Source of the DNA: Allium sativum
Taxonomy: Eukaryota > Streptophyta > Magnoliopsida > Asparagales > Amaryllidaceae
Direction: 5' to 3'
DNA: 64,000 nt
Assembly: GCA_030737875.1 (NCBI GenBank)
Contig: CM060912.1
Span: 130,953,993-131,017,992 of the forward strand
Of this stretch, positions 12,934 through 25,400 are shown piece after piece. Every line of letters starts with the position of its first letter. Position 1 is the first letter of the stretch. The translations under genes and the position numbers were made by a program. The notes below the pieces were generated by a model, which worked only from the letters and a program-made list of their open reading frames with translations, did not search any database and had not been told where the DNA came from.

Positions 12934-12957
12934 TATCTACTAGGTATATACGAAAGT

Positions 12958-13377
12958 CTATCTCACGCCTCGGAGTAAACCTCGAACTTCATCTAAGACG
13001 TCACCATACTCACGGACCATACGAACAGATTCCAAATCATTGTCGGACGCGTCAAGAGATTCTAGGTAGCTAAGCATCACTGAAGCCCTAGGGTCACAAG
13101 AAATATCAAGGGTCTTTCCACAACGAGTCAACGATCTAACTACCCTTCTTACACAGTCTAGGATGGCACCGTATCTGGCTAGCCGATCCATGCCTAGAAT
13201 CAAGCCATAGCCCATGAAGTCAAGAGCGTAGGCGTTGCATTCAAACCCAATGCCCAAGATAGACACTCTCAAATCCCGACACGCCATAAATAAATGAGCC
13301 GAACCACCAATATGATTTGAAACTACCATGGGATCCCTAACTAGACTAGCATTTAGGTGTAGTGTTTCAACTAACAA
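12958..13377 (-). pseudogene. Gypsy-1 protease and start of RT
   Basis: Minus-strand frame with LHLNASLVRDPMVVSNHIGG and the pepsin-like flap/core region ending YGLILGMDRLARYGAILDC. This is the chromovirus 'ILGMDWL..YGA.LDC' signature that follows the aspartic protease. It runs on to VREYGDVLDEVRGLL, which matches the 'V.EFPDVFPEDLPGLP' opening of RT. The DTGAS-like active site would lie upstream, near 13390, and is not cleanly readable. The frame then meets the RT deletion near 12940. Confidence 0.8.
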
Positions 13378-13399
13378 AGCAGATACAAACTAATGTGAA

Positions 13400-13961
13400 G
13401 CGCCAAAATCAAACAAAGTTCGAACACGATGATCAAAAAGGAAAACCAAATTTCAACCGAGATGTTTCTACCTCTATCAGGTATACCAGCCATGAGGGAA
13501 CGCATCTGCCCTCTAGAAGATCCTGTACTTTGTCCTTATACTTTACCTTGCCTCTTTGGACAATCCTAATAAGATGTCCTGTCTCTCTGTAATGGTAACA
13601 ACTAGTCTTCTTCTTTTTTAAGTAGTCAGGTATTTCACAAGTGTGGCACTTCCTTTTCTCTTGTCCCCCTTGTTATCCTTACCGCCTTTCTTTGGATCTA
13701 CTTTCTTATCGTCTGTCCTATCCATGTCTCTCCTGCACATTCTCCATTCGTAACCTTCCACCAAAATGAAGCTTCACCCTTCATTAACCAAGCAGCTGGT
13801 TGAACCTTCCTCCCATCGTCTACCTCAAAGGTACCAACAAGTCCTCCACTTCCTTCTAGCTTTGACAAACTTCTTAGTCCCATGAAGCAGTTTTCCGCCC
13901 ATCGTACGGAAGTTCTTACATATCTTAGAAAAAGCATCTGTACGCGGGGGAAGAGATTCAA
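13400..13961 (-). pseudogene. Gypsy-1 gag remnant
   Basis: Minus-strand frame 13961-13698 contains KVQPAAWLMKGEASFWWKV, the chromovirus gag (retrotrans_gag) signature 'KVQLAAYMLKGEAEFWWE', with a preceding LEGSGGLVGTFEVDDGRK in place of the usual 'AWLRDLEKIF' block. Past 13698 the frame is broken. Cys-rich traces of a zinc knuckle are faintly visible around 13560-13650. The gag core after the WW motif is largely missing. Confidence 0.75.
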
Positions 13962-14116
13962 AAAGGAAAGAGGGATAAATCCAAAATGGAGAATCAGAAG
14001 GAAGATATATGGCTTTTGGGGATTATGTTTTTCAATACAAAGTTTCCTTTTGAAAATACTTCCTTATAAAACCTTTTTGAAAATAGTTTTCAATTTTTTT
14101 TTATCTAATCTGGTAA

Positions 14117-14134
14117 CCTTCAGCTCTGATACCA
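14117..14134 (-). other. Gypsy-1 primer-binding site (tRNA-iMet)
   Basis: The minus strand reads TGGTATCAGAGCTGAAGG two bases inside the end of the 5' LTR (...GGGGTGTTACA then CG). TGGTATCAGAGC is the usual complement of the 3' end of plant initiator tRNA-Met. This fixes the LTR boundary and the minus orientation of the element. Confidence 0.93.
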
Positions 14135-15389
14135 CGTGTAACACCCCACGTCCATTAATGTCACTCACAAAGGGAATGCATTAACTTTCATGGAGTATTA
14201 TTGGTGTATAGAACGTAATATAACAAGACAGATACATATATTGGTACTTGAAAATTTTAAAACAACTTTTATTGCAGCGGAGAAATGTTTGATTACAACA
14301 CCATAAAACAACGATAAAACCAAGTACACTTAAGATCCATCTTGACAAATTGTTTTCTGAGTACATAAAGTAAAAAGCATAACCCTAACATAAGTAGCCA
14401 TAAAAGAGATAAGCTGAACTTTACTTTCAGCAATCCAAGCACTTCCAAAAGAAAGAGAAAGAGATCCAAATCAAGCTCCACTAGCACTAGACCCACCCTG
14501 AGAACCTGGGGGGAGGAAGAAAAGAGGTGAAAACAAGGGGGGCAGAATGTCTGGCGAGTACAATAACTTTAACAATATAATTATTAACGTAATTAGGATA
14601 AGGCATAAACTGGTAAAAAAAGGAATGACTGTGAAGCAAATGGGCAAGACAAAACAAACAAGAGGAATATGCTGGCGTTAATCGCGCTCCTAATCACTAC
14701 AGGATAATTACTATATTGCATCAATACTACTCACCCTAAAAGTTGATCCTGCCTACTGAACAAAATAATAATAATGGTAGTTTCGTGTACCCCTAGTTGT
14801 CGTCGCCTACTCTTATCTCCACTAGTTGTAACCACTACCCTCCCCAACATTTATTCATAATATGGTAGTTGTACTCCTTGTTGTCTTCATAGGTGTCGCC
14901 TTCTCCTATCTCCGCTAGTCGTAACCACTACCTTCCCCATTCGATCGGCTCCCCAACTCGTAGATACCCGTGTTGGTCCCACAGTAGGGTGTATCACTCA
15001 CTAAAGTGGCAACCCGATATGACTGAAATGCACTGCTTATACCTACACGATGCAACAACGTCTTACCTACCAGCCCGAGCCCATGCACGCACATGACCCC
15101 GTTGGACTTGCGTTGCCACCGCTAACCCGTTTTGACCTCTTACAATCAAATCCAGTAAGTGTGTCCCGTCCTCGACCTAGATCGAACTCACTTGGATACT
15201 AAATGGGTTACTGGTTGAAAAGGGTCCCCACATTTAACACAAGCTTTCCACCTATGCTTGGTCCCCACTAGGATTTCCCACTTAACCCCCTCTTATCCAT
15301 GTCTTCTTACATGTTTCAACTTGACTAGGTGTTTAAAATTATACCCCACATGTCACCCATGTTTCCCACTTACCAAATCAACATGTGTT

Positions 15390-15608
15390 ATTGGTCAAGC
15401 TTGTCTTAACCCTATCCGCTTATCAGATCAAAATAGATATTGTTGGCTAAGTTGGTCTTAACCCTATCCACTTATATATTATTGGTTAAATTGGTCTTAA
15501 CCCTATCCACTTATCACATTAATATATATTATTGGTTAAGCTGGTCTTAACCCTACCTATTTATCAGATTATTAGTTAAGCTGGTCTTAACCATAACCAC
15601 TTATCATG
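15390..15608. repeat. Tandem repeat in Gypsy-1 5' LTR
   Basis: Five degenerate units built on TTGGTTAAGCTGGTCTTAACC followed by a TATCCACTTATCA tail. Each unit is itself partly palindromic (GGTTAAG...CTTAACC). A related pattern in opposite orientation occurs in the solo LTR at about 51265-51365. Confidence 0.7.
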
Positions 15609-16029
15609 TTTTATATATCGTATAACATGTTTTACTTAATTTATGATTAAGTACATCTTAGTTCACAGATACATTGGTTACACTACACCAGAAATGGCTT
15701 TTGGTAGCGTTGGAAAAATGCTACCTTAACTTGTAGTAGCGTTTTAGAGAACGCTGCGATACGACATGCAACTAAAAGTCTGAAAGTTTTTGTTGCGTTT
15801 AATAAATGCAACCAAAAATGAACATATTGTAGCGTTTTAGAAACCCTACAAAACGTTTTTTGGCAGCGGGTTAAAAATGCTACTAAAGTGATACTTGCAT
15901 CATTTCCCAAATTTTTTGTAGCGCTTTTTCAGTCCTACTATATGTTTTTTGTTGCGTTTCATTTCAGCTACAATTTCTTTTATAAATTACATTTGTAGCG
16001 TTTTTTCAACGCTACTAAAACTTACTGAT

Positions 16030-17500
16030 GCACACCAAATTTTAATTGCGGTTATTTACTGTTAATGGCTTGTGACATTTCCATCAATCGCTTATATATA
16101 ATATAAATATTAAGACAATAATCATATGAGTATCGTTTTCAAACTAAAATCAATAACACCATACTTAAATACTTACGAAAACACATTACTCACAATATCA
16201 AATATAACACCCATAATCATCTCAATAGTAGTATTTCGACAAGATAAGTGAATCCACATACCACAACTGCTTACAAACAAGTCTACACGACTAGTACAAA
16301 CAAAATAATAGTTAAAGTCTTGTTCACGGCTTAATTACCACTAGTTCTTTGATGCGGCTGTTCTTCACTTCGGAAATCTAATTACCTGTACATAAGTATA
16401 ACGATCAACGGTATAAATTACGTACAAGTATAACGGTCAACAGTCAGAATTACATAAATGTGCAAAATGCCTAAATTATATATAACAGAGCACGCCAATT
16501 ACCTAGTTATTCATCTCTGATATAGACACAACAGAGCACACCAATTATCATTGTTAATTTGGAGATTATCATAACTCAATGAAACATGAAGTGTCATCTC
16601 TGTATTCACAATTCTCCTTATTTATCTAATCACTTTGAATTTTAAGTTTTTGGTTTAACTTACAATCATTTTAGAATAATAGCATATGCATATACGCATA
16701 AAAAATGATCACTAAGTATTATTATACCAAGCATTTCAGAAATTATATTTGAGCTAGGCAGACTAAACAATGTGCAACTAGGAAGACTTGCCTGCAGTTT
16801 CCCATTTTCAACCCTCCATTTACACCGAAAATAAATGCTAACTTACGCTCAATTTTCAACCGAGCTTATGCTCGACTTTTATCTGTGGACTGCTCAGCTT
16901 TTTCAATAGGCTTATGCTCAGTTTTCACTAGCGCTAACTACTCAATTTTAAAACCTGACGTATGTTTGGTCAGTTTATGAGCTGAGCAAGTTGCTTAATT
17001 TTTAAAACTCAACAAACATATGCTTACTTTGTAAACATTGAGAGAACCGCTCAGTTTTACAAAACCTGGTTATATGTTTGTTTGGTTCTTAGCATATGTT
17101 GAGTTTTTAAAAGCTGAGCAAACATTTGGTTTTTAAAAATCGAATGTGCGTGTGTGTGCGTATATATATTTGTGTGTGCGTGCGCACGTGTAGCTAGTTT
17201 ATATAAAGTGAGAAAACTGCTCAGCTTTTAAAAACCAAGTAATGTTATGAGAAAGGAGTTACACGAATATGATGCATCTGCTTATTACATAGAAGAGGCA
17301 AACATCATTCTGCGGGTACATATAGAAGAACTTGATATTGTCATTGTGCTTTAAGAGTTTATCTTGACACTTTTGAATTTTATTTATACATGCAAAAATT
17401 ATGTACCTAGCAGGAGATTGCAATTATTTTAAACTAAGTATTGGAAGTTCGTCTGGACGAATACAAACATTAAATGTAACATAATGTCTCTTAGGGAACT
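16030..17500. other. CACTA-2 left interior with a CTCAGTTTT/AAAACTGAG array
   Basis: No gene seen. Between about 16840 and 17240 the sequence repeatedly uses variants of GCTCAGTTTT and its complement AAAAGCTGAGC, at least ten times, separated by 20-40 bases and in both orientations. The array is followed by a (GT)n/(GC) stretch near 17150-17195. Confidence 0.5.
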
Positions 17501-17679
17501 GTAACATAGAGTACTACATTAAACTACATACCTTTGGCTATATGTCCTTTCCCTTCTTAAACTTCCACTCAACATTGGATTACAAAAAAGAAAAGATGAA
17601 CTATTACAGAAAAAAGAAGATAATCTAACCATTGGATTACAAAATAGGGAAAATACACGGTGAAGATAAGAAACTGCTA

Positions 17680-17875
17680 AATCCCCATTTTTGATGCTCC
17701 AGATCCTTGTATACATATCCTTACCAAACGAATAGCATAAGATTTTCTTTTGGATTAACAGAGAGAAGCAGGTGGTGTTATAAATTGGCATGTCCTTTGT
17801 AAGATTGAATTGCTCCTCTTTGAACAAGTTTTGGTCAAAGAGATATATAGATCCATCCGTTGAGCTGCCTAGCAA
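17680..17875 (-). pseudogene. Possible WD40-repeat gene fragment
   Basis: The minus strand encodes LGSSTDGSIYLFDQ, then about 40 residues later GKDMYTRIWSIKNGD. Both have the look of WD40 blades ('STDGSIYLWD' and 'GKDMYIRIWSI..G'). The spacing of about 45 residues fits one WD repeat. The frame continues into non-WD sequence after the second block, and a GTGTATTTTCC-like donor follows. It lies within CACTA-2 in the same orientation as the other captured pieces. Two partial blades are weak evidence, so a chance resemblance remains possible. Confidence 0.35.
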
Positions 17876-17899
17876 CTATTGAAGCCAACATTGGCTTCC

Positions 17900-19025
17900 C
17901 TACTACATAAGTCTAGCACATACAAAACAAATACCAGGTAAATGTAACCAAAATATCTGCCAGAACTCTAGACCAAGTTCCTAAATATTGCACATACTGA
18001 AACTCAAGTTGACACTTTTATTAATGCTGTTAGATTTATTTTAAAAATACAAGAGCATACCTAAAACACAAACAATTTACATAATTTATCATATTTACCA
18101 GACACTCATTTATCAAGTTTCTTGAATACTTTCGTTTATGAAGAAGTAGAAAAAAAATGTAACAGATTCCTTAAGGTAGATGGGTATAGGAGATTCCATT
18201 GCTTATTAACCTCCCCTACTCTAATTGACATCAAAGGAACACAAAGACATCTTGCAAGCAGTCCAACTTCTGATGCTTCAAAGTGCTAACTGAAAATATA
18301 AAGTTATTATTATTGTCAATGCTTGGTTATAGACAAAATAATACATTCGAGCATTCAGACCACCTATAGGAACATATGTGTATTTAATTGTATTCCTGTC
18401 ACTAACACCTGCAGATTAGAGAAAATCCTACAGTTTAGATAACATGAGAATTCTACATTTAAAGTTGTTTAACTAGACTAGATAGCACTCCAAAATTTGG
18501 TACATTAATTCTTCTTTTGAACTGAAGTCATAATTATAGTCAAAACTGTATCATACCTTTCCATACGTAAAAATGCCATGCAGGACTTTGCTCTACTGTT
18601 TTTTGTACTCGTATTGGACAGACCTAGAAAATTCCAGTATTAAAATGCAACAAATGCATCTTATCGAGGAGTTGAACAAAATGGAGGTTAGATAAATGTA
18701 ATTTACTTATGCTACAAATGTTTCAGTAGACTTGGACTGGACCGCAGCACATTAAATACAAAAGGCCCGGAAGAATATTAGATGTACAAAATAAATATTG
18801 TAGGTATAAGGCCCTTATGCATCAAACCACGGATCAACTATGCAATATGGATTCCTCACCATGGTTTATTCACACACCATAACAAAATAACTGAAAACAT
18901 ATTTTGACATAAATTCGGACATTAACACACATTTATGTAAGATGAATGAACCTGGAGTTTTGGACGATATGTTTTAGAGGTCTGTTTATCTCTTTCTCCG
19001 TTCGTTTATCATCTAATACCTTTTT

Positions 19026-19067
<42 letters not shown>

Positions 19068-20970
19068 GTATGTATGTATATGTGTTACAAGCTTTAAATA
19101 TATTTAGGGGATTCTCACTACGTTGTTCTAATAGTTCATTGCGCACTGACCTGATAGCTTAGACTGTCTCACCTTCTGTTTTCTCCAATTTGATAGCTTA
19201 AGCTACAGGACATTTCTCTTTTGTTCTGTTTTCTCTCCAGGGCATACTTCTGCATCTATCAATGCATATGTATTAATTTCTAAGTTTAACTCTTAAATGT
19301 TACAGCAAGATTTATGTGAAGCAATCTCTTACAATAATATGTTTAGAAAGTTTTTCTTTTACTAAGCAAGGTTACGTTATGCATTCTATGCATTTAGAAA
19401 ATCAGATGATCCAAGTATTGAGCTATACATCTTTCAACTACCAACAATTCAAGTAACATGTGGAATTTTATTAATTTATTAACATATTCAAATTTAAATG
19501 TGAACGCATGTATAGGATTAGTTTTCCTTCTGAATAGATCACAAGTCAGTATTCAACATAAAATGAGATAGTTTGCAATTGTAAAAACGGCTTTATCCCA
19601 TATAGTATCCAATTTCAAAATATAAAAGAAGTAAAAGAGAAGGAAACAGAATATTGATTACCAGATGATATTGTATGACATTAAAAAAACATATTGCGCT
19701 AAATAATCACATGCCTTACTTTTGAATGTCAATTTTTTTTTTTTTAAAAAAAAAACAAAGTCAGACTAGAACTGTAGAATGTTAGTAAATTAATGTTTGT
19801 GATAACTGCATAAAACTTAGGACTTGCGATCAAGTAAGAGTTTCAAACATATTTTTTCACTTATTATTGTTGATAATTATTTCAAATCTTGTACAATTAC
19901 TCAATTGTTGTGGTAAATAACATTAGCCACCTCCTTCATCCGCAATCACAAGCTGATCTTCATACTTACAGCTACTCACATTTAAACATGTTAAACTTCT
20001 CAGACCTGTATTGCATTTACTCAAAAATCAAGATAATGACGGAAATTGCTTTTTGCTATTTTATGCATTTTATTTTCACAAACCAAGATGCCGTGGTATG
20101 CCTGGAATCAAGATTGGGGAAAAGAGGCAAACAAACTAATTTCTGAAAGCTTATCAACTCAAGTTTCCCTGTTATAGTCAATATCATTTAAAGTTTGCAT
20201 CTCTCCAATTGTATCATTTATATGTCCTACTCTTCCTGCATCAACTAGAAAAGCTTTACATGTTAAAATTAACTTCAAATTTTATTCCGAATATTTTACA
20301 ATTTTCACTTTTATATAGAACGGATAGCTATTTTTCGTAATAAAATATTAGCTTACGAATCCTTACAATATCCGAAAGTTTTACTTCTATAGATTTATTT
20401 GCAAAATATCCGAATGATGCACGCCTATCGCAGAACTATGTTTAACAATTTTTTTTATGTTATTCAAAATCAATTTATCCTGTCTTACTTTGATAAATCT
20501 CTGCTAATCATATTTTAGATTTAATATTTTGGTTCCTAAGCTTTTATATATAAGCTAAAAGCTTTATCATATAATCAAATATTCTAATACTGATGCTCAA
20601 AGCCTCAATCCATCTCCTTTTTAATAAAATTGACCAAGATAAAATATATTGATTGCATATGTCTGAAATTGTTCATTGTTAAAGCCTTAACAGTGCCCGA
20701 GCTAAGCTTAGCCCAATACTTAAACCATACAGGCTTCCATCAGTGTTTAAAAAAACCATAGTGTTTTTTTTTGTTTCTTTTGATTCAAATTGTAAGCGCA
20801 TATATTCTAATTAAGAAAATATTCTATTCGAATTCAACATACTCATCGTGCAAAATATTTGCCACCTAGCTATGGACTACATTATTATTATTTAACAACT
20901 CTTAACCTCATCTACAAACTAAAGCTGAAGATAATTATATGTTACATACTAAAATTTCAGTATTCGGTAT
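17900..20970. other. CACTA-2 middle, no gene recognised
   Basis: AT-rich, intron-like sequence without a supportable coding block on either strand. Contains a (TA)n microsatellite at 19029-19062. Parts may be introns or flanks of captured genes. Confidence 0.4.
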
Positions 20971-20979
20971 TTTAATTAC

Positions 20980-21440
20980 CATGTTTAAGGCATTTATATA
21001 GATCGCTAGGCCTTCCATTGATCATGAATGCGTCTAAAATATTAGCTGCACCACCAGACAGAAGAGCCTCATCTTCAACATCCACCACATTTTCATTCTA
21101 CCACTCCCCTAGACACATCAAAACAATCAATATAGAACATACTCTTATGTAGAGCTATTTGAATATGTCTGTATCATTGATAATAGACTTGACAATCCAT
21201 ATACCTGATACAATTGGAACTTCATCATATGGCTTTGGATAAGAATAGGAGTTCCAGGCATAGGAAAAATGATAAGGACACCATAGACAGTGGCTTGTAG
21301 AGTGGAGACATGTGTGTGCCACCACAGGGTTCCCCCTTGTTCGACAATGTTTAATTTGTAAGTGTATCTTTTTCTAGGTACAACTGGACACTGTGTTGTC
21401 ATATCTGGTCCGTCTGCCCAAGCTGTCAGCATCTGAAATA
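20980..21440 (-). pseudogene. Laccase fragment, two exons with intron
   Basis: Laccases are secreted multicopper oxidases that polymerise monolignols. One exon-like block (21440-21205) encodes MLTAWADGPDMTTQCPVVP and GGTLWWHTHVSTLQATVYG. These match the first cupredoxin domain, with the copper-ligand WWHxH motif intact. The frame then slips, and YSYPKPYDEVPIVS continues in another frame up to a donor CAG/GTATATGG. The next block (21108-20980) follows a TGTGTCTAG acceptor and reads GEW, stop, then ENVVDVEDEALLSGGA and DAFMINGRPSDLYKC, where families have GEWW. The loss of exon order elsewhere, the frameshift and the Trp-to-stop change make it dead. A retained intron shows DNA-level capture rather than a cDNA copy. 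Confidence 0.88.
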
Positions 21441-22045
21441 CATCTTGCCTGCATATATTGGAGTGGATCTCACAAAACACAACTTAACAAACAAACCAAT
21501 TATCGTATTCGCATCATCAGAATCAACCTATCACCATACTATAACATAAAGTTATATTTGTATTTCATAAAGGTGCATACGACAATGAAGGCCAAACTGA
21601 TTACCATGAGGTGTAGCAGGATACCTCCATCCATTGGTCCATGGCCACTGTCATGCTGGAACAAAAACCCAATAAATATGTCGAGGTTCCATCGTATTAA
21701 GGAATGGGACATTCCACCTAAAATAGTAATAGAAACATGTTTGGTACTTTGGCTGAATACAATAATGAATTAGATGTTGCCATCTACATATTAAATATAA
21801 TGCAAACATTTACAGGATATCATCACATAACTAATAAAAGAGTACATATTGCAAACATATAATGTCTCCATATATTAAACGACAGAATAAAAAGAGTTGT
21901 TGCACAGTTAAATCACATCTGAATGTTAAATGCATCTAAGAATAGTAGAGAAGTAATAGCTGGTCTCCTGTAGTAAGGATGCAATATAATTACATAGATT
22001 CCTGACAATAACATAGTTATTAAAGATCTGAAGTCAATACTTACT

Positions 22046-22700
22046 TTACAGTGACAAACAGTGAAAAAGAGAAGGGATCTCCTTATCTTTGCTATCTCTT
22101 ATTGGGAAGTAACCACAGGTTTGACCATTAATGCCTATGGTTAAGTAAACTGAGGAAATACAAGTCGTTATCCAGTTAGTAAACCTCATAGGAAAATTCA
22201 TCTTATTAAAGATAAGTATTATGGTGGCCCAATGAATCAAATCGAAGGCCTTCTTCAGATAAATCTTCGTGAGACATCTCATGGAAACAAAAGATCTCAA
22301 AAGATTCCTATATACTTCATGAGACAAAATAATATTATCTTGAACATTCATGCCATGGATAAAACCACACCGAAGTGATTTCCTCTACTGAGATGTTAAT
22401 AATGATACTCAGGCCCTGATCATCTGACATCCTTAATCAGTTATGATCATTAAGGGGCACTAAATTTTTCTCCTCCCATTCTTCTCCTAAAAGCTTCTTA
22501 TAATAGTCAACAAAGAAAACCTTTATATCATCATGATTGTCAAATGAATTTGCATTATGGTCAGTAATGTGGAGATTGTTTTCTTTTAAGTTTTTAAACT
22601 TCAAAATTCTATGGAAATATTCAGTGTTCTAATCTCCTAAATCATCCCATTTACCCCTCGCTTTTTGTCTAGTCATTTTTATTTAAAGAATTAAAGCCTG
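22046..22700 (-). pseudogene. LINE (non-LTR) reverse transcriptase fragment
   Basis: The minus strand reads, with breaks, KARGKWDDLGD-stop-NTEYFHRILK and FFVDYYKKLLGEEWEE (22700-22450), then NVQDNIILSHEVYR, CLTKIYLKKAFDLIHW and NFPMRFTNWITTC (22351-22100). These are successive landmarks of plant LINE ORF2 RT ('GD.NTKYFH', 'NILLA.E..', 'K.DL.KAYD.V.W', 'FP..F..WI..C'). Its FADD catalytic box is not present; the fragment ends before it near 22046. It lies just 3' of the TSC10 copy on the same strand. Confidence 0.85.
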
Positions 22701-22884
22701 GTTTAGTTGAAAAGTTAAATCCTTTTTTATGTTGCTTTTTTTTACACCAAGCAGCATATGCATATTATTCAAACATTTATCAAAATCAACGTATACAGGG
22801 AATCACTCTTACTGGACTAAAAAGCTTCATTGTCTGAATTCATTCCTAAACCATGACTCCCAATGCATTTAGGCCTGAATCACC

Positions 22885-23666
22885 TCATTTCTTGTTGTTC
22901 CTGGAACGCCACTTCTCCAAAATGGTATACCAATGCCACTGCATACACAAGCCCAGAAAGCGCGTCAAGCCAGCAAAACACACCTTGAAAAATGCAGATA
23001 AAACTGAAGGATGCGGAGACAATCCTGCAGTTGCAATAGCTACAACAAATCCAAGAAAATTGCATGGAACAATGAATGATCCTGCCCTGATTCCTTTCAA
23101 GAATTTTTTGCAACATCATCCGTCTTCATTGCTGGAGTTGCCGGTGCTATCATCAGATTTGTGACCTCTAGGACTATCTTATTCACTCCTGCTAATCTAG
23201 GTGTATCCGTAGTATGAGGAAAGATTGAAGTCACATAAATGCTATCGTTAATGACTTCTTGCTGCAAAGCCTCGGCTAAGCCTCTAAGAGCAAACTTGCT
23301 AGCAGAGTAAGCTGTGCATCCTTAAAGACCCACTTGTCCAGCTTGAGAGGACATATTGGCGATTGATCCAGGAACACCAGTTTCTTTAATCTTCTTCTTC
23401 ATCCCTGGCAATGCAGCCTTGATTAAATTGAAAGTTCCTATAACATTAATATCAAATGTGGCCTTGACATTCTCAATCTCTTGTTCCTCCAGTTCTTTTG
23501 GAATGAAAATCACTTGGTTGCAAATTAACACATCTATAGGAGCTGCATTCTCTATGATTTTTGTTAGCGCAGCTGTATCCCTGACATCAGCGCAACATAT
23601 ATTGATGATGATTCCTGCAACCAGTCGGATCTCTTCTTGTGCTTTCTCAAGATTTGTTATGTTCAT
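22885..23666 (-). pseudogene. TSC10: 3-ketodihydrosphingosine reductase (TSC10/KDSR) pseudogene
   Basis: TSC10 is an ER short-chain dehydrogenase that reduces 3-ketosphinganine in sphingolipid synthesis. The minus strand gives LEKAQEEIRLVAG, CCADVRDTAAL, IDVLICNQV, FDINVIGTFNLIKAALPGM and SSQAGQVGL, then an in-frame stop where families have Tyr. It goes on with AYSASKFALRGLAEALQQEV (YxxxK catalytic site intact) to the membrane-anchoring tail ending WHWYTILEKWRSRNNKK. A one-base loss in an A run near 23110 shifts the last part. The N-terminal Rossmann TGxxxGIG segment is missing. About 260 codons run without an intron, though the plant gene is normally split, which suggests a cDNA-derived, 5'-truncated retrocopy. 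Confidence 0.9.
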
Positions 23667-23999
23667 CTAAAATAGAAGACAGGCTAGTGCAAAAGGATAG
23701 CTCAACTGCGGACAAGGCCACAGAGGTCGCAGCAGACAATCGGCGAAGCGAACGGCGATGCTGAAAACTCCAGGCTCCACATAGGACGAAAAAGGAGCTA
23801 CAGATGCTGTCAAGCCATCCAAGAAGAAACAAAGACAATGATAGAGCTTGAAGACCTGGGGGATTCAGAGGATCAAGGCCGACATTTTGGCATTTGCTAA
23901 TTATCATGATGAATAAATAAACCTTGTTGAACACTAAAGATGCCATGCCTTAATTTATTAGATGGTAAAACTATTTGAATCAAAAAAAAAAAACTTCTC

Positions 24000-25400
24000 C
24001 TTTAAGAGTCAACTTAGTAGCCTTACGCTTTTGTTGCAGTACATACATGTGATTACCAAAGATATGTTGCCTCCAGCAGTTCTCAACAATGGGCGTACAT
24101 GCTTAAAATAGTCCAGACATCATAAAATTTAAAAGTAATTTTTTATTTTCTAGTGCCACTACTCTAAGATCAAGCAGCATCAAAAAAGCGTGCACGGATG
24201 CCTGTAGACTTTGAATTATTGGGAGTAGATTTCCCAGTAAAGTAGAATAATACTCAATCACTTATGACTTTGAAGTAGCCTCGTACTAGACAAAAATTAA
24301 CATGTCAAATGTGCATACATGCATATCTTAATAGTCGAAGTATACTAGTTCACCTCTAATAAATTATAAACTTGTCAGAAATACCTCCCAAACTCAACTA
24401 GTAAAGACATTGTGAAATCAATAAATAGACATGCCTCAACAAAAATATCGATATGGATCCATAATTAATACAGATTTGAACTGTAAGATAAAAGTCAAAT
24501 ATCAAATTGCAATATACTTTTCATTAAGAGAATGCGATGATGTAGTCCAGAAATGCCAATATTTCATTTTTCGTAATTTCCATTAGAATTTGTGAGTAAA
24601 ATGATAAATTCCCTGCTTGTTTTTATGACAAGCCAATTTTTCACTAATTTTATCAGTATTTCATCGATGAAGCTAGGATTTTTGTTTGAAAAGATCATTT
24701 TATCATAAACATAACCCAAAAAAGAAATGCTCTGCTTAAAAAATCATATTTACACCAAAACCCATGTCACCTCTTTGGTTTGTCAAATGTCAATAACAGA
24801 GAAAGGATTGAAAATTCAAGGATGATAGGTAACCTATTTGCTAATTATTCCAAATAGTCAACGGAAAAAAAATGTCTCTGGAGGAAATTAAGAAAGATTA
24901 CCTATTCATGTCCCAAAACCATCCTCCAAAAGCCTTCCTTTGACCACAAATCGACCCTCTTTGAGACAACATTCAACCTGGTCCCATTGCCCCGTATAGT
25001 GACCTAAGCCCCTGATGATCGACCACCTTACATCTCATCACCTCTATGTCCATTCTTCTTAAGCACCTCCTATATCTAATTCCCATCTGAACTCATGTCT
25101 GAATGATTCGTTTGTCTGCTGCTGTCTCAAGCATACTCGCCTCACAAGATGTAGTCACCAGTAATCAATTTCGATTTAGGGAAAGGAAAATAATTGGGTA
25201 CCAAAATGGATTGAACAACAAAATTAAATTAGAGAAAGGAAAAGAATTGAATTTTGGATCGATTATGAATTTGGTAAATAACAATCTGGTTTATTTTGCA
25301 ATGGTGGTGACGTCTTCGGGCTGTAGCTGTCGAGACTTAAGTGGAGGATTTGGAATTTGACCCTTTTCATTTTGGCGCTGACGATGAATGAAATCTAAAT
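24000..25400. other. CACTA-2 right interior, no gene recognised
   Basis: No domain or RNA gene seen. The segment 24890-25370 is less AT-rich and could be a promoter or 5' UTR carried along with a captured gene. Subterminal repeats begin at about 25410. Confidence 0.4.

Larger units (their letters stand above)
11504..14136 (-). mobile_element. Gypsy-1 internal region, deleted chromovirus (2.6 kb)
   Basis: On the minus strand it runs from a primer-binding site (14117-14134) to a polypurine tract (11504-11521) and carries remnants in the order gag, protease, RT C-terminal part, RNase H start, integrase scraps, chromodomain. A complete chromovirus interior is about 4.5-5 kb, so roughly half is missing, with joins near 12940 and 12485. 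The LTRs (4.4 kb each) are far longer than the interior. The chromodomain and the tRNA-Met PBS place it in the Tekay/Del-like chromoviruses by family knowledge; the clade call is an inference. Confidence 0.85.

Noticed and set aside
22853..23164. 103-codon plus-strand frame, and 23356-23670 plus strand
   Set aside because: Antisense of the TSC10 pseudogene.
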